40,467 bases of DNA from CBFHMJ01 sp965656875 (GCA_965656875.1 CBFHMJ010000012.1:1-40467), one strand, 5' to 3'; positions 14,727-23,553 are shown, counted from the stretch's first letter. Made by a program: numbers and translations. Notes: a model not told the origin generated them from the sequence alone.

Positions 14727-15091
14727 TCTAGAACGGTTATATTTAACAAAACAAACCCGAAAGCAGGGGTGGTGTAGTAAAAATCTTTATTTATAAATAC
14801 CTTAGATAACCACCCTCACTTCCTATATAAACACTTCACATGCAAATGTTTATATTAAGTCAATTTTTGTTGGTTTCATGGTGATTATTACTAATTAATC
14901 AATATTTATATGTAGGGTCTTACCAGCGTAAAGCAGCAATAATTTCCATACGAATCACCTGACATTTTTAGGCTGAAACACGATTATTATCGAATGATGC
15001 AGAAGGGAAGTATATTGCTACTCTTGAGAGCCTATAATCGCAACGATGAAGTAACCCCCTCATTGCCCTAACATAACAAATTTACAAAATA
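14727..15091. other. A+T-rich gap between the CRISPR trailer and the hipBA operators
   Basis: No gene or structured element is recognised in this stretch. It probably contains the array's trailer end and the upstream promoter side of hipBA. Confidence 0.5.
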
Positions 15092-15232
15092 GGGATAATT
15101 ATACCGATATCTGGCAAGATTGCTGGACAATTATCCCTGCTCTAACTATTACTATCACAGTGAAACTTGAATTCCTTTACTTTTAAGGGATAATTATCCA
15201 TATTAAACAGCAATTAACGGGAAAATAATCCC
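15092..15232 (+). promoter_or_regulatory. hipBA operator cluster
   Basis: Four related sites occur upstream of hipB: GGGATAATTAT at 15092, AATTATCCC at 15129, the perfect palindrome GGATAATTATCC at 15188-15199, and ATAATCCC at 15225-15232. They alternate in orientation and resemble the TATCC...GGATA operator logic of E. coli HipB. They are the likely binding sites for autoregulation by the HipB-like antitoxin. Confidence 0.8.
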
Positions 15233-15245
15233 TAACGAGTTAAGT

Positions 15246-15551
15246 ATGGCAAGTGTAGCTGGTCACAAAAAACTGTTTCCTAAACAAAAGAAGATCCTCA
15301 CCACTTTTGGTGAAGACTTATTTCTCGCCATGAAACGCCGAGAATTCACCAAGTCATTGGTGGCAGAACGTACAGGGTTAGATCCTAAGACCATCACTAA
15401 AGTATTCAACGGCGACCCGGGTGTTGCTATTGGCGCGTACTTAAAAGTGATGGCGGTGTTTGGTATGGAAACCAATTTTGCAGATATGGCTGGGCACGAT
15501 GAGTTGGGAAGTAAACTTCAAGACATGAAGTTATTGGAGAAAAAGCGATGA
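15246..15551 (+). CDS. hipB: HipB-like antitoxin, XRE-family repressor
   Basis: This 101-residue basic protein has a helix-turn-helix at about residues 35-65 (FTKSLVAERTGLDPKTITKV, then FNGDPGVAIGAYLKVMAVFG). Its stop overlaps the start of hipA (ATGA), the normal antitoxin-first order. It should bind the operators at 15092-15232 and neutralise the kinase toxin. The ribosome binding site is weak (GAG in AACGAGTTAAG). The family has many HTH relatives, but the pairing with HipA makes the assignment clear. Confidence 0.88.
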   Translation: MASVAGHKKLFPKQKKILTTFGEDLFLAMKRREFTKSLVAERTGLDPKTITKVFNGDPGVAIGAYLKVMAVFGMETNFADMAGHDELGSKLQDMKLLEKKR

Positions 15552-16801
15552 GTCGAGTCACTGCTGAAGTTTATGCTTCTTGGTTTCCAATAAAAGCGCC
15601 AATTTTAGCTGGCCACCTTTTGTTTCAGGAAACTTCTCGAGGTGGCGTGTTTAGCTTTGAATACGATAAAGATTTCTTAAAGTCCCCTTTTCGCATGCAG
15701 CTTGACCCGTCACTAGCATTAACTTCGGGAGAACATTATAACGATAGAAGTGATAAGAACTTCCGCGTGTTTCTAGATTCTTGCCCAGATCGTTGGGGCG
15801 AGTTATTGATGAAGCGGCGTGCGGCTCTCGATTTTAAAAATGGCCACAGAGAGACCGCCAGAATGACTGCCATGGATTATTTACTTGGCGTTCATGACTC
15901 TTACCGGATGGGCGGTTTACGATTCAAAACATCGCCAGAAGGCAATTTCTTAGATGATAATGCTGAGTATGCTGCACCACCAATGGCGTCACTTAAACAA
16001 CTGGAATATGCTTCAATGATGATCGAAAAGGATGAAAACATTGATAGTGACGAGTATTATCGTTGGTTAAGCATGCTCATTGCGCCAGGCTCTTCATTAG
16101 GTGGTGCTCGCCCTAAAGCGTGTGTGCACGATGACAACAAGGATTTGTGGATAGCCAAGTTTCCCAATAGTAACGACACCACAGATGTCGGCGCTTGGGA
16201 AATGGTCTGCCACAAGTTAGCCCTTGATGCTGGCATTGACATGTATCCATGTGATATTCAAAAGTTTAACTCTACTCATCATACGTTTATCACTAAACGA
16301 TTTGACCGAGATAAAGGCCAACGAATACATTTTTCATCAGCTATGACCCAGCTTCAGTACTACGATGGCAGAGGGGAAACAGAAGATGTGAGTTACTTAG
16401 AGCTAGCAGAATTTTTAACAGTAAATGGCTCGCAAACTCAAAAGGATTTAGCGCAGTTGTGGCGCCGTATTGTGTTTAATATTGCGGTATCTAATACTGA
16501 TGACCATTTACGCAATCACGGTTTCTTACTGACAAAAAAAGGGTGGGCACTGTCACCTGCCTATGATTTAAACCCGTCTATTAATAAGACCGGCTTACAC
16601 CTGAACATCGATGACATGTCAAATGAACTGGATTATGGCTTGGCATTTAGTGTCGCTGATTACTTTAACTTAAAAGAGTCTGAAGCTAAGAACATCTATG
16701 ACGAAGTGATGCTCTCTGTGAAAAATTGGGAAGCTATGGCATCTGGTCTCGGAATTAGCAGGCAAGAACAACTTGGAATGCAAGAGGCATTCAGGGTCTA
16801 G
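15548..16801 (+). CDS. hipA: HipA-like serine/threonine kinase toxin
   Basis: The 417-residue protein has the HipA fold: an N-terminal subdomain, a Gly-rich phosphate loop (PGSSLGGARPKA, residues 180-191), an ATP-binding Lys in WIAKFP (K204), a catalytic Asp in SNTDDHLRNHGFL (about 318-319) and the metal-binding Asp in PAYDL (D340). HipA toxins phosphorylate glutamyl-tRNA synthetase or related targets and arrest growth. All key motifs are present and the length is about normal (E. coli HipA 440 aa), so it is probably active. GGAG lies 9 nt before the ATG. Codon use is more A+T-rich than in the tra genes, suggesting separate acquisition. Confidence 0.92.
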   Translation: MSRVTAEVYASWFPIKAPILAGHLLFQETSRGGVFSFEYDKDFLKSPFRMQLDPSLALTSGEHYNDRSDKNFRVFLDSCPDRWGELLMKRRAALDFKNGHRETARMTAMDYLLGVHDSYRMGGLRFKTSPEGNFLDDNAEYAAPPMASLKQLEYASMMIEKDENIDSDEYYRWLSMLIAPGSSLGGARPKACVHDDNKDLWIAKFPNSNDTTDVGAWEMVCHKLALDAGIDMYPCDIQKFNSTHHTFITKRFDRDKGQRIHFSSAMTQLQYYDGRGETEDVSYLELAEFLTVNGSQTQKDLAQLWRRIVFNIAVSNTDDHLRNHGFLLTKKGWALSPAYDLNPSINKTGLHLNIDDMSNELDYGLAFSVADYFNLKESEAKNIYDEVMLSVKNWEAMASGLGISRQEQLGMQEAFRV

Positions 16802-17188
16802 GATAGTTTCAATATTGGACTTCAAGCTCAAACACTGGATGTCCAAAAAACAGTCAAATACTTCCTTCGTGCGCAACTATCTTTAGACAAAATATTCTTA
16901 AGTATAGCGCCAGCTTGACGTTAATAAATATAAAAGCTGATAATGTGACTACGTCAAAGTCGCTCAGTAATTATACCGTCAGTTTCCCCTGGTAATCACA
17001 TTAATACAGCTTAATCATAATGTGCGGCAAATATAAATTTTGTCCTGTCCCCTCCTCCGATAAGTTCTGTTTTTTAAGATTGCTCACTTTTCAATAATGA
17101 AAGAACCGCCATGTCGTAATTTTCCTTCCATTCATGCTGCGTTGCGATACCATTGCGCTGAGAATGGTTTAACTAAGGAAATCATCCG
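16802..17188. other. Intergenic region downstream of hipA
   Basis: No gene is supported. A weak TTGGAC...GTCCAA pairing near 16815-16850, followed by A residues, could terminate hipBA, but its loop is long. The right end carries the ribosome binding site of the next gene (AAGGA at 17175-17179). Confidence 0.4.
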
Positions 17189-17872
17189 TTGAAGATGACA
17201 CTTTGTGCATCCGGTGCGCTGAAAAAATGGTTAGGGGTTGATTTGCCGAGAATGCCGCATGCTGATGGGGAGCAGGCTGGTGTGAATCGATTGGTAACTG
17301 ATGATCAATATTGTAGTTGGCAGTTGCATATCATTGATAATTATCATCGCTCGAAGGAGCAAACGATTATTGCCTGTGAAGCGCATAGTCGATTTGTGGT
17401 TGTAATGCCTGTTGTATTGCGGCTTACCCCTGAGATGTTGGTGACTGAGTTATTGAGGCAATGGAAAGCTATTCTGATTGATACAGTGAAGATGTCAGAA
17501 CCGGAGTGTTGGATGAACAACCCCGCCCTGCCAGACATATTGGATACGTTGTTTGTTGAAGAGCAGTGGTTTGCCAATGTTGATTTAAGTATTCAGGGGC
17601 ACATCACTGATACGTCGCTTTGGGTAAAAAAAGTCCTGATAATGGATAATCTGTCCAGCCTGTCATCGACAGCGGCTCATCGTCTTTCTGTTGAAATTAA
17701 TCGACATGAGAAAAAGGTTAAAAATGTCGGACGCTTTGTTCCCGCCGAACGGATGTGGGATTGGTGCGAAACATTATTAATGGCTCCGGATGTTCGACCT
17801 CTGCCTGAGGATACCGTGCCGTGTGGCGCGGATTTGAGCAACGTGGTGTTTTTGCATCACTATCGAACGTAA
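17189..17872 (+). CDS. Hypothetical protein, weakly DUF6933-like
   Basis: This is a 227-residue soluble protein. I chose the TTG start at 17189 because AAGGA lies 9 nt upstream; the ATG at 17195 is also possible. The opening (TLCASGALKKWLGV) and the QTIIACEAHSRFVVVMPVVL block vaguely recall DUF6933 proteins (a short N-terminal strand, a tryptophan-containing segment, then a hydrophobic strand pair), but the resemblance is weak. There is no signal peptide and no catalytic motif that I recognise. It stands alone between hipA and the lipoprotein gene. Confidence 0.6.
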   Translation: MKMTLCASGALKKWLGVDLPRMPHADGEQAGVNRLVTDDQYCSWQLHIIDNYHRSKEQTIIACEAHSRFVVVMPVVLRLTPEMLVTELLRQWKAILIDTVKMSEPECWMNNPALPDILDTLFVEEQWFANVDLSIQGHITDTSLWVKKVLIMDNLSSLSSTAAHRLSVEINRHEKKVKNVGRFVPAERMWDWCETLLMAPDVRPLPEDTVPCGADLSNVVFLHHYRT

Positions 17873-17910
17873 CGGCAATTGGCAGCAGGAGGTGTGCCTA
17901 ACTTGAATCA

Positions 17911-17990
17911 TCTAATCATGTCAGTGTTGCTGTCACCTTCCCGGCCAATCATCTTTGTCTCGACTATATCGTTCAGTGATCGGGTGATCA
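17911..17990 (+). pseudogene. Truncated copy of the 18303-18767 lipoprotein gene
   Basis: The plus frame reads SNHVSVAVTFPANHLCLDYI and VQ, then TGA. It aligns with SNHVNAVVTFPVHHLCHDYI in the intact gene 456 bp downstream; the DNA block ending cgactatatcgttcagt is nearly identical. Similarity stops shortly after, so only about 80 bp of the paralogue remain. It has no start codon of its own. Confidence 0.75.
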
Positions 17991-17995
17991 CTGTT

Positions 17996-18302
17996 TCCAT
18001 GGTCATTCTGGTTTTTTATCGAACTTTGGCGTTTGTGGTGTAGCAAGAAGCGTTGCCATTTAAATCAGTATTACGAACTGATGAAGATAGAGCGTTAATT
18101 GCTATTGCTAAAAGAACTTACGGATTGTTATAAAATCGAATGTCGTCAGTCAGGATACCGCTTAATGTACCAGGTGTAAGACCATGAAGTGTTTATTCTT
18201 GTTGTAGTGATTGGCAAGAGATAAATCAAAAGCTTATAAAGGTGCGGGGAAACGAGTTTAAGCCAGTCCCATAACGTTTATTGTATTCAGGAGATCATGT
18301 AA
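17996..18302. other. Gap upstream of the lipoprotein gene
   Basis: No gene is seen. The 3' end contains the AGGAG (18289-18293) that supports the TTG start at 18303. Confidence 0.4.
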
Positions 18303-18767
18303 TTGAGAGCGCTATTTCCTCTGGTGTTAATGTGTGTGTTGATTGGTGGTTGTACGCAACCTGAACCATCAAATCATGTCAATGCGGTTGTTACTTTTCC
18401 GGTCCATCATCTTTGTCACGACTATATCGTTCAGTTACCTGATGATCAGGGGCTGTATCAGTTCTCTTTCAGGCCTTTCACGTTGAAACAGGATGCGTTC
18501 CCTCACCTGAGTGGATTTGCTGAGTTGAAAAGTAATACGCTGATGAATCTGGAATTACAGAATAAAGCCATTGAAATCATGGATCAGTGTGTGGCCAGGA
18601 TGAAAACAACGATTGCTGTTGAATCGCCATCAGACTGGTCTGATGTTGGAAAGAAGATTCAGTTTTTAAAGGCTAATGAGATAGCGATCCATTCACTGGT
18701 ACTGGAGGGAACATCACTCGATGTGTATTACCGCGATGAGGCTTTCAGAAAAGCGCACAAGCGATGA
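18303..18767 (+). CDS. Small lipoprotein of unknown function
   Basis: The 154-residue protein begins with a lipoprotein signal peptide (MRALFPLVLMCVLIGGC, modified Cys at 17). The start is a TTG preceded by AGGAG at 9 nt; an ATG at 18297 is followed at once by a stop. The mature part is soluble and has two Cys residues (VHHLCHDYIVQ and MDQCVARMK) that could form a disulphide. Residue 18 onward (TQPE) does not show the Asp+2 inner-membrane retention signal, so an outer-membrane location is more likely. No family is recognised. A truncated paralogue lies just upstream. An entry-exclusion or conjugation-accessory role is possible in this context but unproven. Confidence 0.7.
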   Translation: MRALFPLVLMCVLIGGCTQPEPSNHVNAVVTFPVHHLCHDYIVQLPDDQGLYQFSFRPFTLKQDAFPHLSGFAELKSNTLMNLELQNKAIEIMDQCVARMKTTIAVESPSDWSDVGKKIQFLKANEIAIHSLVLEGTSLDVYYRDEAFRKAHKR

Positions 18768-18971
18768 GGCTCAGATTATCAGCCTGCATAGCTGAATTAT
18801 TGCTGGAGACATTGGGCCAGTAGTCGTGTAGATGCACGCCAAACATCGGTTGTAATGCTTCGTTGTTTGCGTTCCATTGAGCCCACTCCAGCACAGTGTA
18901 AATACTTTTTTTAACATCTCACCAATTTCCCCCAAATCAGAACTTGCTTGCATAAACCGTGTGTTTAAATA

Positions 18972-18991
18972 TACTGTATATAATTACAGTT
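18972..18991 (+). promoter_or_regulatory. LexA (SOS) box upstream of umuDC
   Basis: CTGT-ATATAATT-ACAG, with flanking TA and TT, matches the gammaproteobacterial LexA consensus CTGT-N8-ACAG exactly. It lies 26 nt before the umuD ATG, where bound LexA would block transcription until DNA damage. Confidence 0.93.
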
Positions 18992-19016
18992 TTACAAAAT
19001 ATTTACATGAGGCGTT

Positions 19017-19463
19017 ATGAGTGTTTCTTTACTGGGTCGTTGTGACAGTGAAAACCTGCCATCAATGCTGGCCTGTGAGGTTCCCTTGTTTTTATCCCGG
19101 GTTCCGGCGGGCTTTCCATCTCCTGCTCAGGATTACGTGGAGCAGACACTTGATTTGAATGAGCTGTGTATTGCCAGGCCTGCCGCTACTTTTTTTGTTC
19201 GGGTTGAAGGTGAGTCGATGATTGATACCGGGATTTACCCGGATGATATCCTGGTTGTGGATCGGTCTATTCAGGCGAAACATGGCGATATTATTATCGC
19301 GTCATTGCACGGTGAAATGACCGTTAAAACTCTGGAGTTGAGGCCTGTTGTTCGGTTGGTGCCAGCCAATAAGTACTTTCAGCCTGTGGTGATCACGGAA
19401 GAAATGGAATTTGATGTCTTTGGTGTGGTGACCAATGTTGTCCGTACCGTTCGTCGTGGTTAA
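19017..19463 (+). CDS. umuD: UmuD-like protein, Pol V accessory subunit, self-cleaving
   Basis: This 148-residue member of the LexA/UmuD peptidase family has the cleavage site Ala31-Gly32 (VPAGFPSPAQDYVE), the catalytic Ser67 in GESMID and Lys104 in MTVKTLELRP. RecA-stimulated self-cleavage gives UmuD', which joins UmuC to form DNA polymerase V. E. coli UmuD is cut at Cys-Gly; plasmid homologues such as MucA use Ala-Gly, as here. It has GAGG before the ATG and lies under a LexA box, 11 nt upstream of umuC. Confidence 0.95.
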   Translation: MSVSLLGRCDSENLPSMLACEVPLFLSRVPAGFPSPAQDYVEQTLDLNELCIARPAATFFVRVEGESMIDTGIYPDDILVVDRSIQAKHGDIIIASLHGEMTVKTLELRPVVRLVPANKYFQPVVITEEMEFDVFGVVTNVVRTVRRG

Positions 19464-19474
19464 TGGCGTGAAAC

Positions 19475-20752
19475 ATGGTTAAAACAACCTGTTTTGCACT
19501 GGTTGACTGTAATAATTTTTACGCCAGTTGTGAGAAGCTGTTTCGTCCTGATTTGAAGCATACGCCAGTCGTTGTATTGTCCAACAATGACGGGTGTGTG
19601 GTGGCGCGTTCCAAAGAAGCAAAAGCACTTGGCATCAAAATGGCGGTGCCAGTCTTTCAAATACGTCAGCTCATGCAGCAACATGGCGTTGTAGCCTTTT
19701 CTTCAAACTACGCGTTATATGCGGACATTAGTGCCAGAGTCATGACGATTTTGCAGGAAATGGCACCGGAGGTTGAAGTTTACTCTATTGATGAGTCGTT
19801 TTTAGATCTCAGTGGTCTGACTGCCTGCACCCGTCTTGATACGTTTGGCCATGAGATACGTGATCGTGTGGCTTTGTGGTCAGGTATAACGGTCTGTGTT
19901 GGTATCGGCCCGACTAAAACACTGGCTAAGCTGGCGAATTATGCAGCTAAAAAGTTTCAGGCAACCGGTGGGGTGGTTGATTTATCGGATAAAGCAAGAC
20001 AGCGCCGATTAATGGCGTTAGTGCCGGTGGATGAAGTGTGGGGTGTGGGACGTCGATTATCGCGGCAACTCAACGACATGAACATTAAGACGGCGCTGGA
20101 TTTGGCTGATGCTGATCCGGGACTGATTCGACAACGTTTCTCAGTGGTTCTGGCTCGAACTGTTCAGGAGCTCAATGGTGTGTCCTGTCTTGACCTGGAA
20201 CAGGTGGCGCCGACAAAACAACAAATCATTTGCAGCCGAACGTTTGGTGAACGTATACATGATCACAGACAGATGCGTGAAGCTATTTGTGACTATACCG
20301 CGCGGGCGGCAGAAAAACTGCGGGCAGAAAACCGTCTGGCAGGCCACCTGACCGTATTTATGCAGACCAGTATGTATAAAGCACAAACGTTACCTTATGC
20401 CCCTTCTTTATCCTGCTATCTCAGTGTACCAACGTCAGATTCCCGAGTGTTATTACAACAGGCGACAACACTGTTGCAGCGTATATGGCGTGACGGGTAT
20501 GTCTACGCCAAAGCCGGTGTCATGCTAAATGATTTCAGTGATCCGGAGCACTTTCAGCCTGATTTATTCTCGCCTGCTCACAACAATCCTCATGAGGGCA
20601 CATTAATGCGGGCGATTGACGAGGTTAATCAGCATCAGCGTGGCACGGTGTTTTTTGCTGGTCAGGGAGTGAACCGACAGTGGTCGATGAAACGGCAGTT
20701 TCTGTCTCCTGCCTATACAACGAGTTGGGCCGGGCTTCGTCGGGTGCGGTAG
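19475..20752 (+). CDS. umuC: UmuC-like Y-family DNA polymerase (Pol V catalytic subunit)
   Basis: The 425-residue protein has the Y-family active site: Asp11 in VDCNNFYASCE, and Asp106-Glu107 in YSIDESFLD. It also has the helix-hairpin-helix region (VCVGIGPTKTLAKLANYAAK) and the UmuC C-terminal domain with QPDLFSPA. It performs error-prone translesion synthesis with UmuD'. The length matches E. coli UmuC (422 aa). It is co-transcribed with umuD. Such operons are common cargo of conjugative elements (rumAB in R391, mucAB on plasmids). Confidence 0.96.
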   Translation: MVKTTCFALVDCNNFYASCEKLFRPDLKHTPVVVLSNNDGCVVARSKEAKALGIKMAVPVFQIRQLMQQHGVVAFSSNYALYADISARVMTILQEMAPEVEVYSIDESFLDLSGLTACTRLDTFGHEIRDRVALWSGITVCVGIGPTKTLAKLANYAAKKFQATGGVVDLSDKARQRRLMALVPVDEVWGVGRRLSRQLNDMNIKTALDLADADPGLIRQRFSVVLARTVQELNGVSCLDLEQVAPTKQQIICSRTFGERIHDHRQMREAICDYTARAAEKLRAENRLAGHLTVFMQTSMYKAQTLPYAPSLSCYLSVPTSDSRVLLQQATTLLQRIWRDGYVYAKAGVMLNDFSDPEHFQPDLFSPAHNNPHEGTLMRAIDEVNQHQRGTVFFAGQGVNRQWSMKRQFLSPAYTTSWAGLRRVR

Positions 20753-21050
20753 GTATGTCAGTGGAGCGATGACTGTTCCTCAAATTAAGCAACCTGTCAT
20801 AATCCGAACAGATGACCGTGCCTTATTCTACTCCAGTGCGTTTTACCATGTTGTTGACGTTACTGGTTGATAGTTAGGGGAAAACACGCGTTATTGGTGT
20901 TGTTGGTAAAGCGCTCCGTGGTCCATTTTCATGCCAGCCGATACATGATGCGGGTCGATTAGTGCCGTTATTTGCACCTTTATTGAGTACATCTTGTTGA
21001 TTTTGTTAAAGTATTGGAGAAATCTGTCAATTACATAACAACAGGAAAAC
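20753..21050. other. Intergenic region after umuC
   Basis: No gene or clear terminator is seen. The end contains an AACAGGAAAAC ribosome binding site for the next gene. Confidence 0.4.
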
Positions 21051-21365
21051 ATGATGATATACAGCAATCCACTTCAGGGAAAAACGTTGCCTGACTCACT
21101 GACGAATATCTCAAATGCATTGCATTTCATTAATAAACGTCTGGCACGAAACGATGACTGGCCCCACGAAACGCCGGATATCACCTCAACGGAACTGGCT
21201 GGTGCTACCCGCTTGTTAGAGTGCATTGAATTTGCACTTGAAGAGTCGTTCAGGCAACTGCCGGATAATCTGAAATTAAACGCTTCAGGAATAACCATTG
21301 ACGAGGTGTCTGTTGACGGTACATCTGTCCAGGATGTTACTGACGTCAAAGGCTCTGTGTCTTAA
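21051..21365 (+). CDS. Hypothetical protein, 104 aa
   Basis: This small acidic protein has a good AGGAAA ribosome binding site; the start may be either of two adjacent ATG codons (21051 or 21054). Residues 1-70 look helical (LTNISNALHFINKRLARNDD, LAGATRLLECIEFALEESFR) and the C-terminus is rich in Val, Ser, Thr and Asp. There is no signal peptide and no family match that I recognise. It precedes the HTH-like gene by 160 nt on the same strand. Confidence 0.55.
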   Translation: MMIYSNPLQGKTLPDSLTNISNALHFINKRLARNDDWPHETPDITSTELAGATRLLECIEFALEESFRQLPDNLKLNASGITIDEVSVDGTSVQDVTDVKGSVS

Positions 21366-21525
21366 TAATCGGGAGTCCGGGGGAAGGTTGCGGTCGCCCG
21401 GGCACCTATTCATCCCGCCGCGCTTGGATTAACACGCACCCTTTGCTAAACTCGCTCACTGTTAAATACCTGTTTACAGTTTTTACTTATAAAGCAATAG
21501 CTTGCAAATCGAGTGGTAGTGAATC

Positions 21526-22062
21526 GTGACGATGTCTTCAAATCCTGATCCGGCTGAACAAATCTATATCAATGGTTCCGATATCGCAGCGGAATTATAT
21601 GACGCTATTTCAGGTAATATCAGTGATTTGATTCGTTATGGTGAATTTCAGCAAATAGCACTGAGTAAGAACAGCAAGCTGGGTGGCGGTAAAGGAATCA
21701 GTCAGAAATCTATTTCTGAAATGTTGATTCTTCGCACGTGTCATCCTACATTGAAAACCCTGTCAGAATTGTTGGCTGGTATTAATAATTCAGGTCTGCC
21801 CGAAGCGCGAATCGAACACCTGATACGGCCGGGCGGAATTAAAGAACTGATCAACAACAAAGGCCGTGAACATGGTCAGTATCTGATGATTGCGGCTGAG
21901 CATTTACTGCGTCTTCGGCAGTTTTCGGAAGAAGAAACGTCTGACTTTTTGAACAAACTGGAGCGAATCAACCCGGGTATGGTTCTTGAGGTCGTTAATA
22001 CACTCCGCGATATCGACAACAACATCAAGTCTTCAACTGATTTACTAAAATTACTGCAATAA
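21526..22062 (+). CDS. HTH-like hypothetical protein, possible regulator
   Basis: The 178-residue protein starts at GTG 21526 or ATG 21532; neither has a strong ribosome binding site. Residues about 42-85 (LIRYGEFQQIALSK, GISQKSISEMLILRT and HPTLKTLSELLAGIN) follow the spacing of an XRE-type helix-turn-helix: helix, turn, recognition helix, then a P-T-L-x-T-L segment. The rest is helical, ending in a Leu-rich tail (STDLLKLLQ). A DNA-binding regulatory role is plausible but not shown. Confidence 0.5.
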   Translation: MTMSSNPDPAEQIYINGSDIAAELYDAISGNISDLIRYGEFQQIALSKNSKLGGGKGISQKSISEMLILRTCHPTLKTLSELLAGINNSGLPEARIEHLIRPGGIKELINNKGREHGQYLMIAAEHLLRLRQFSEEETSDFLNKLERINPGMVLEVVNTLRDIDNNIKSSTDLLKLLQ

Positions 22063-22364
22063 CCTTCTTTCCTGCTGATAGCTATCGTTCCAAAAGGTGC
22101 TGAAATATTGCATTGGCTAACCGGTTAAATACCGTTATAGCATCGTTCCATGTAACGGGGTTTTTTGCATATACCATTGGTTTTACATAATTGTTGTACC
22201 GTTCTTCAAAATTATGTGACCCCGAAGGGCCTGATGTCCGTCCAGCCGCTTTCTTTTGCGCTGAACATCGGGTTAACACTTGCCTTATTTCAGCGGTTTA
22301 ACTCTATAATTTATAGGGATTTCATTTAAAACAACTCTGACCTCAATTATTTATTGAACAACAG
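22063..22364. other. Gap with possible coding remnants
   Basis: A minus-strand open frame (22082-22279, with RTSGPSGSHNFEERYNNYVK) has no partner or ribosome binding site and no family that I recognise. It may be debris of the adjacent Rhs remnant. Confidence 0.35.
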
Positions 22365-22568
22365 CTATTCATCTCTACGATGCTTATTTGTTATTTTTTC
22401 AACAACGATGCTTACACCGAAAAAGTAAATAAACCATAGCCAGGGGTTTGTTTTAAAAACCACGGTAAAGAAGTCTGCACCGCTTTCCCAAAAAAAAGTT
22501 AACTGTAAAGCTGTTCCCGTTATTAAAACGACAAGTATTAATATCAGCTGTCTAGAATTAGTTGTCAT
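22365..22568 (-). CDS. Small two-helix membrane protein, probable immunity protein
   Basis: This 67-residue protein starts at an ATG (22568) in AAAGGTACCTTTATG. It has two hydrophobic segments (LILILVVLITGTALQLTFF and WLWFIYFFGVSIVV) and a basic C-terminus (KITNKHRRDE). It directly follows a dead Rhs-like toxin whose frame now reads into it without a stop. Small membrane immunity proteins are common partners of pore-forming or membrane-acting Rhs/CDI toxins. The role is inferred from position only. Confidence 0.5.
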   Translation of the reverse strand: MTTNSRQLILILVVLITGTALQLTFFWESGADFFTVVFKTNPWLWFIYFFGVSIVVEKITNKHRRDE

Positions 22569-23047
22569 AAAGGTACCTTTACTTGACCGGGAAACCTGAA
22601 TGTTCCGGGAAAGGGAGGGAAGCCAATCGACCTGCATGCCTCCCAGAGTAAAACTTGTCTGAGTGGAAGCAGCTCCCTGGATGGTTGCATATCTTGCCGA
22701 ATTAAATGCCGTAACACAGGCCCCATTTCCGTACATTCCAGCATTTATCGTTAATACACCGGAGTGACTTATCTTCATTGCATTGCTGGCTGAGGTCAAC
22801 TGATAGACATTTTTCGTAGCACCAACACCTTTTAAATCAATATTTATAGCTACGCCTCCAGCCGCAAACGTACCAGCAGAGATGAGAATCTCCGCTACTG
22901 ATCCATAAAATTACTCATCAGAATAAGTATTTACACCACCAATATTCCAGTCTGCTCTGCTTTTTTCAGTAAATCCAGGCGAAGCTATATCACCCACTCC
23001 TGCGGCAAAATCTACAACGCCTTGAGGCAAAGGATCACAAACCCCCA
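22569..23047 (-). pseudogene. Second Rhs-type toxin remnant with in-frame TAA
   Basis: The minus frame reads MGVCDPLPQGVVDFAAGVGD, IASPGFTEKSRADW, NIGGVNTYSDE, TAA at 22913-22911, then FYGSVAEILISAGTFAAGG and a variable region to LSRNIQVSRSSKGTF, continuing into the small membrane protein. The GVVDFAAG...Y(S)DE-YGSVAE layout is that of the pretoxin region of many RHS-repeat proteins. A single base change of TAT or TAC to TAA explains the stop. No Rhs core lies upstream, so the cassette is an orphan. The toxin domain is not identified. Confidence 0.6.
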
Positions 23048-23215
23048 TCCTGTCATCCGTTTCATGAAAGATTGTTTATCAGCCTCATGATGCATTTCAT
23101 CATTAAACATACGATACGACTGGATAAACCTTTGATGCAGGATGCCGTATCTTCCGCAGCAATAATGATTATTATCGGCAAAAGCAAAACCGCGAATCGG
23201 TCATCATGGTGAATG
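23040..23215 (-). pseudogene. Unidentified coding remnant
   Basis: One minus frame from about 23212 reads PIRGFAFADNNHYCCGRYGI, LHQRFIQSYRMFNDEMHHEA and DKQSFMKRMTGWGF before running out of frame into the Rhs remnant. The composition looks like real protein, but an upstream TGA and the lack of start or end show it is a fragment. No family is recognised. Confidence 0.4.
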
Positions 23216-23553
23216 AAACACGTGAAGTTTGAGGTGTTACTGGCCTGGCTACATCAGATTCACCTTAACGCAAGCATATGGTGAATTACTTATCCAATCG
23301 TTCAGCTTATGTATTTGTCCGTGTTAATAGCTCAAAAGATATCGGGTAACTGCCATGGCAAAAAAGCCGTGGTTGATGCCATTAAGTAGTAACAGCTCTC
23401 ATATCTCAGCATGACCTACGGAATAACATAAGGTTCAATCACTGTGCATAGCGCTGACCGTTACCCCGACATCTCTTATCAATTCGTGCATCTGATAAAC
23501 GTTGCCTGAAGATTTGATTCGCTATGGTGACTGTTTTGATTAACGAGGCCGTT
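23216..23553. other. Gap upstream of dsbC
   Basis: No gene is supported. A short frame ending just before dsbC (PEDLIRYGDCFD, stop at about 23543) echoes DLIRYGEFQQ of the gene at 21526 and may be a trace of a paralogue. Confidence 0.35.

Noticed and set aside
22365..22799. A 144-aa ORF as one membrane protein
   Set aside because: Its first 77 residues continue the Rhs-like remnant upstream, and a separate start with a ribosome binding site precedes the two-helix part, so it was split.
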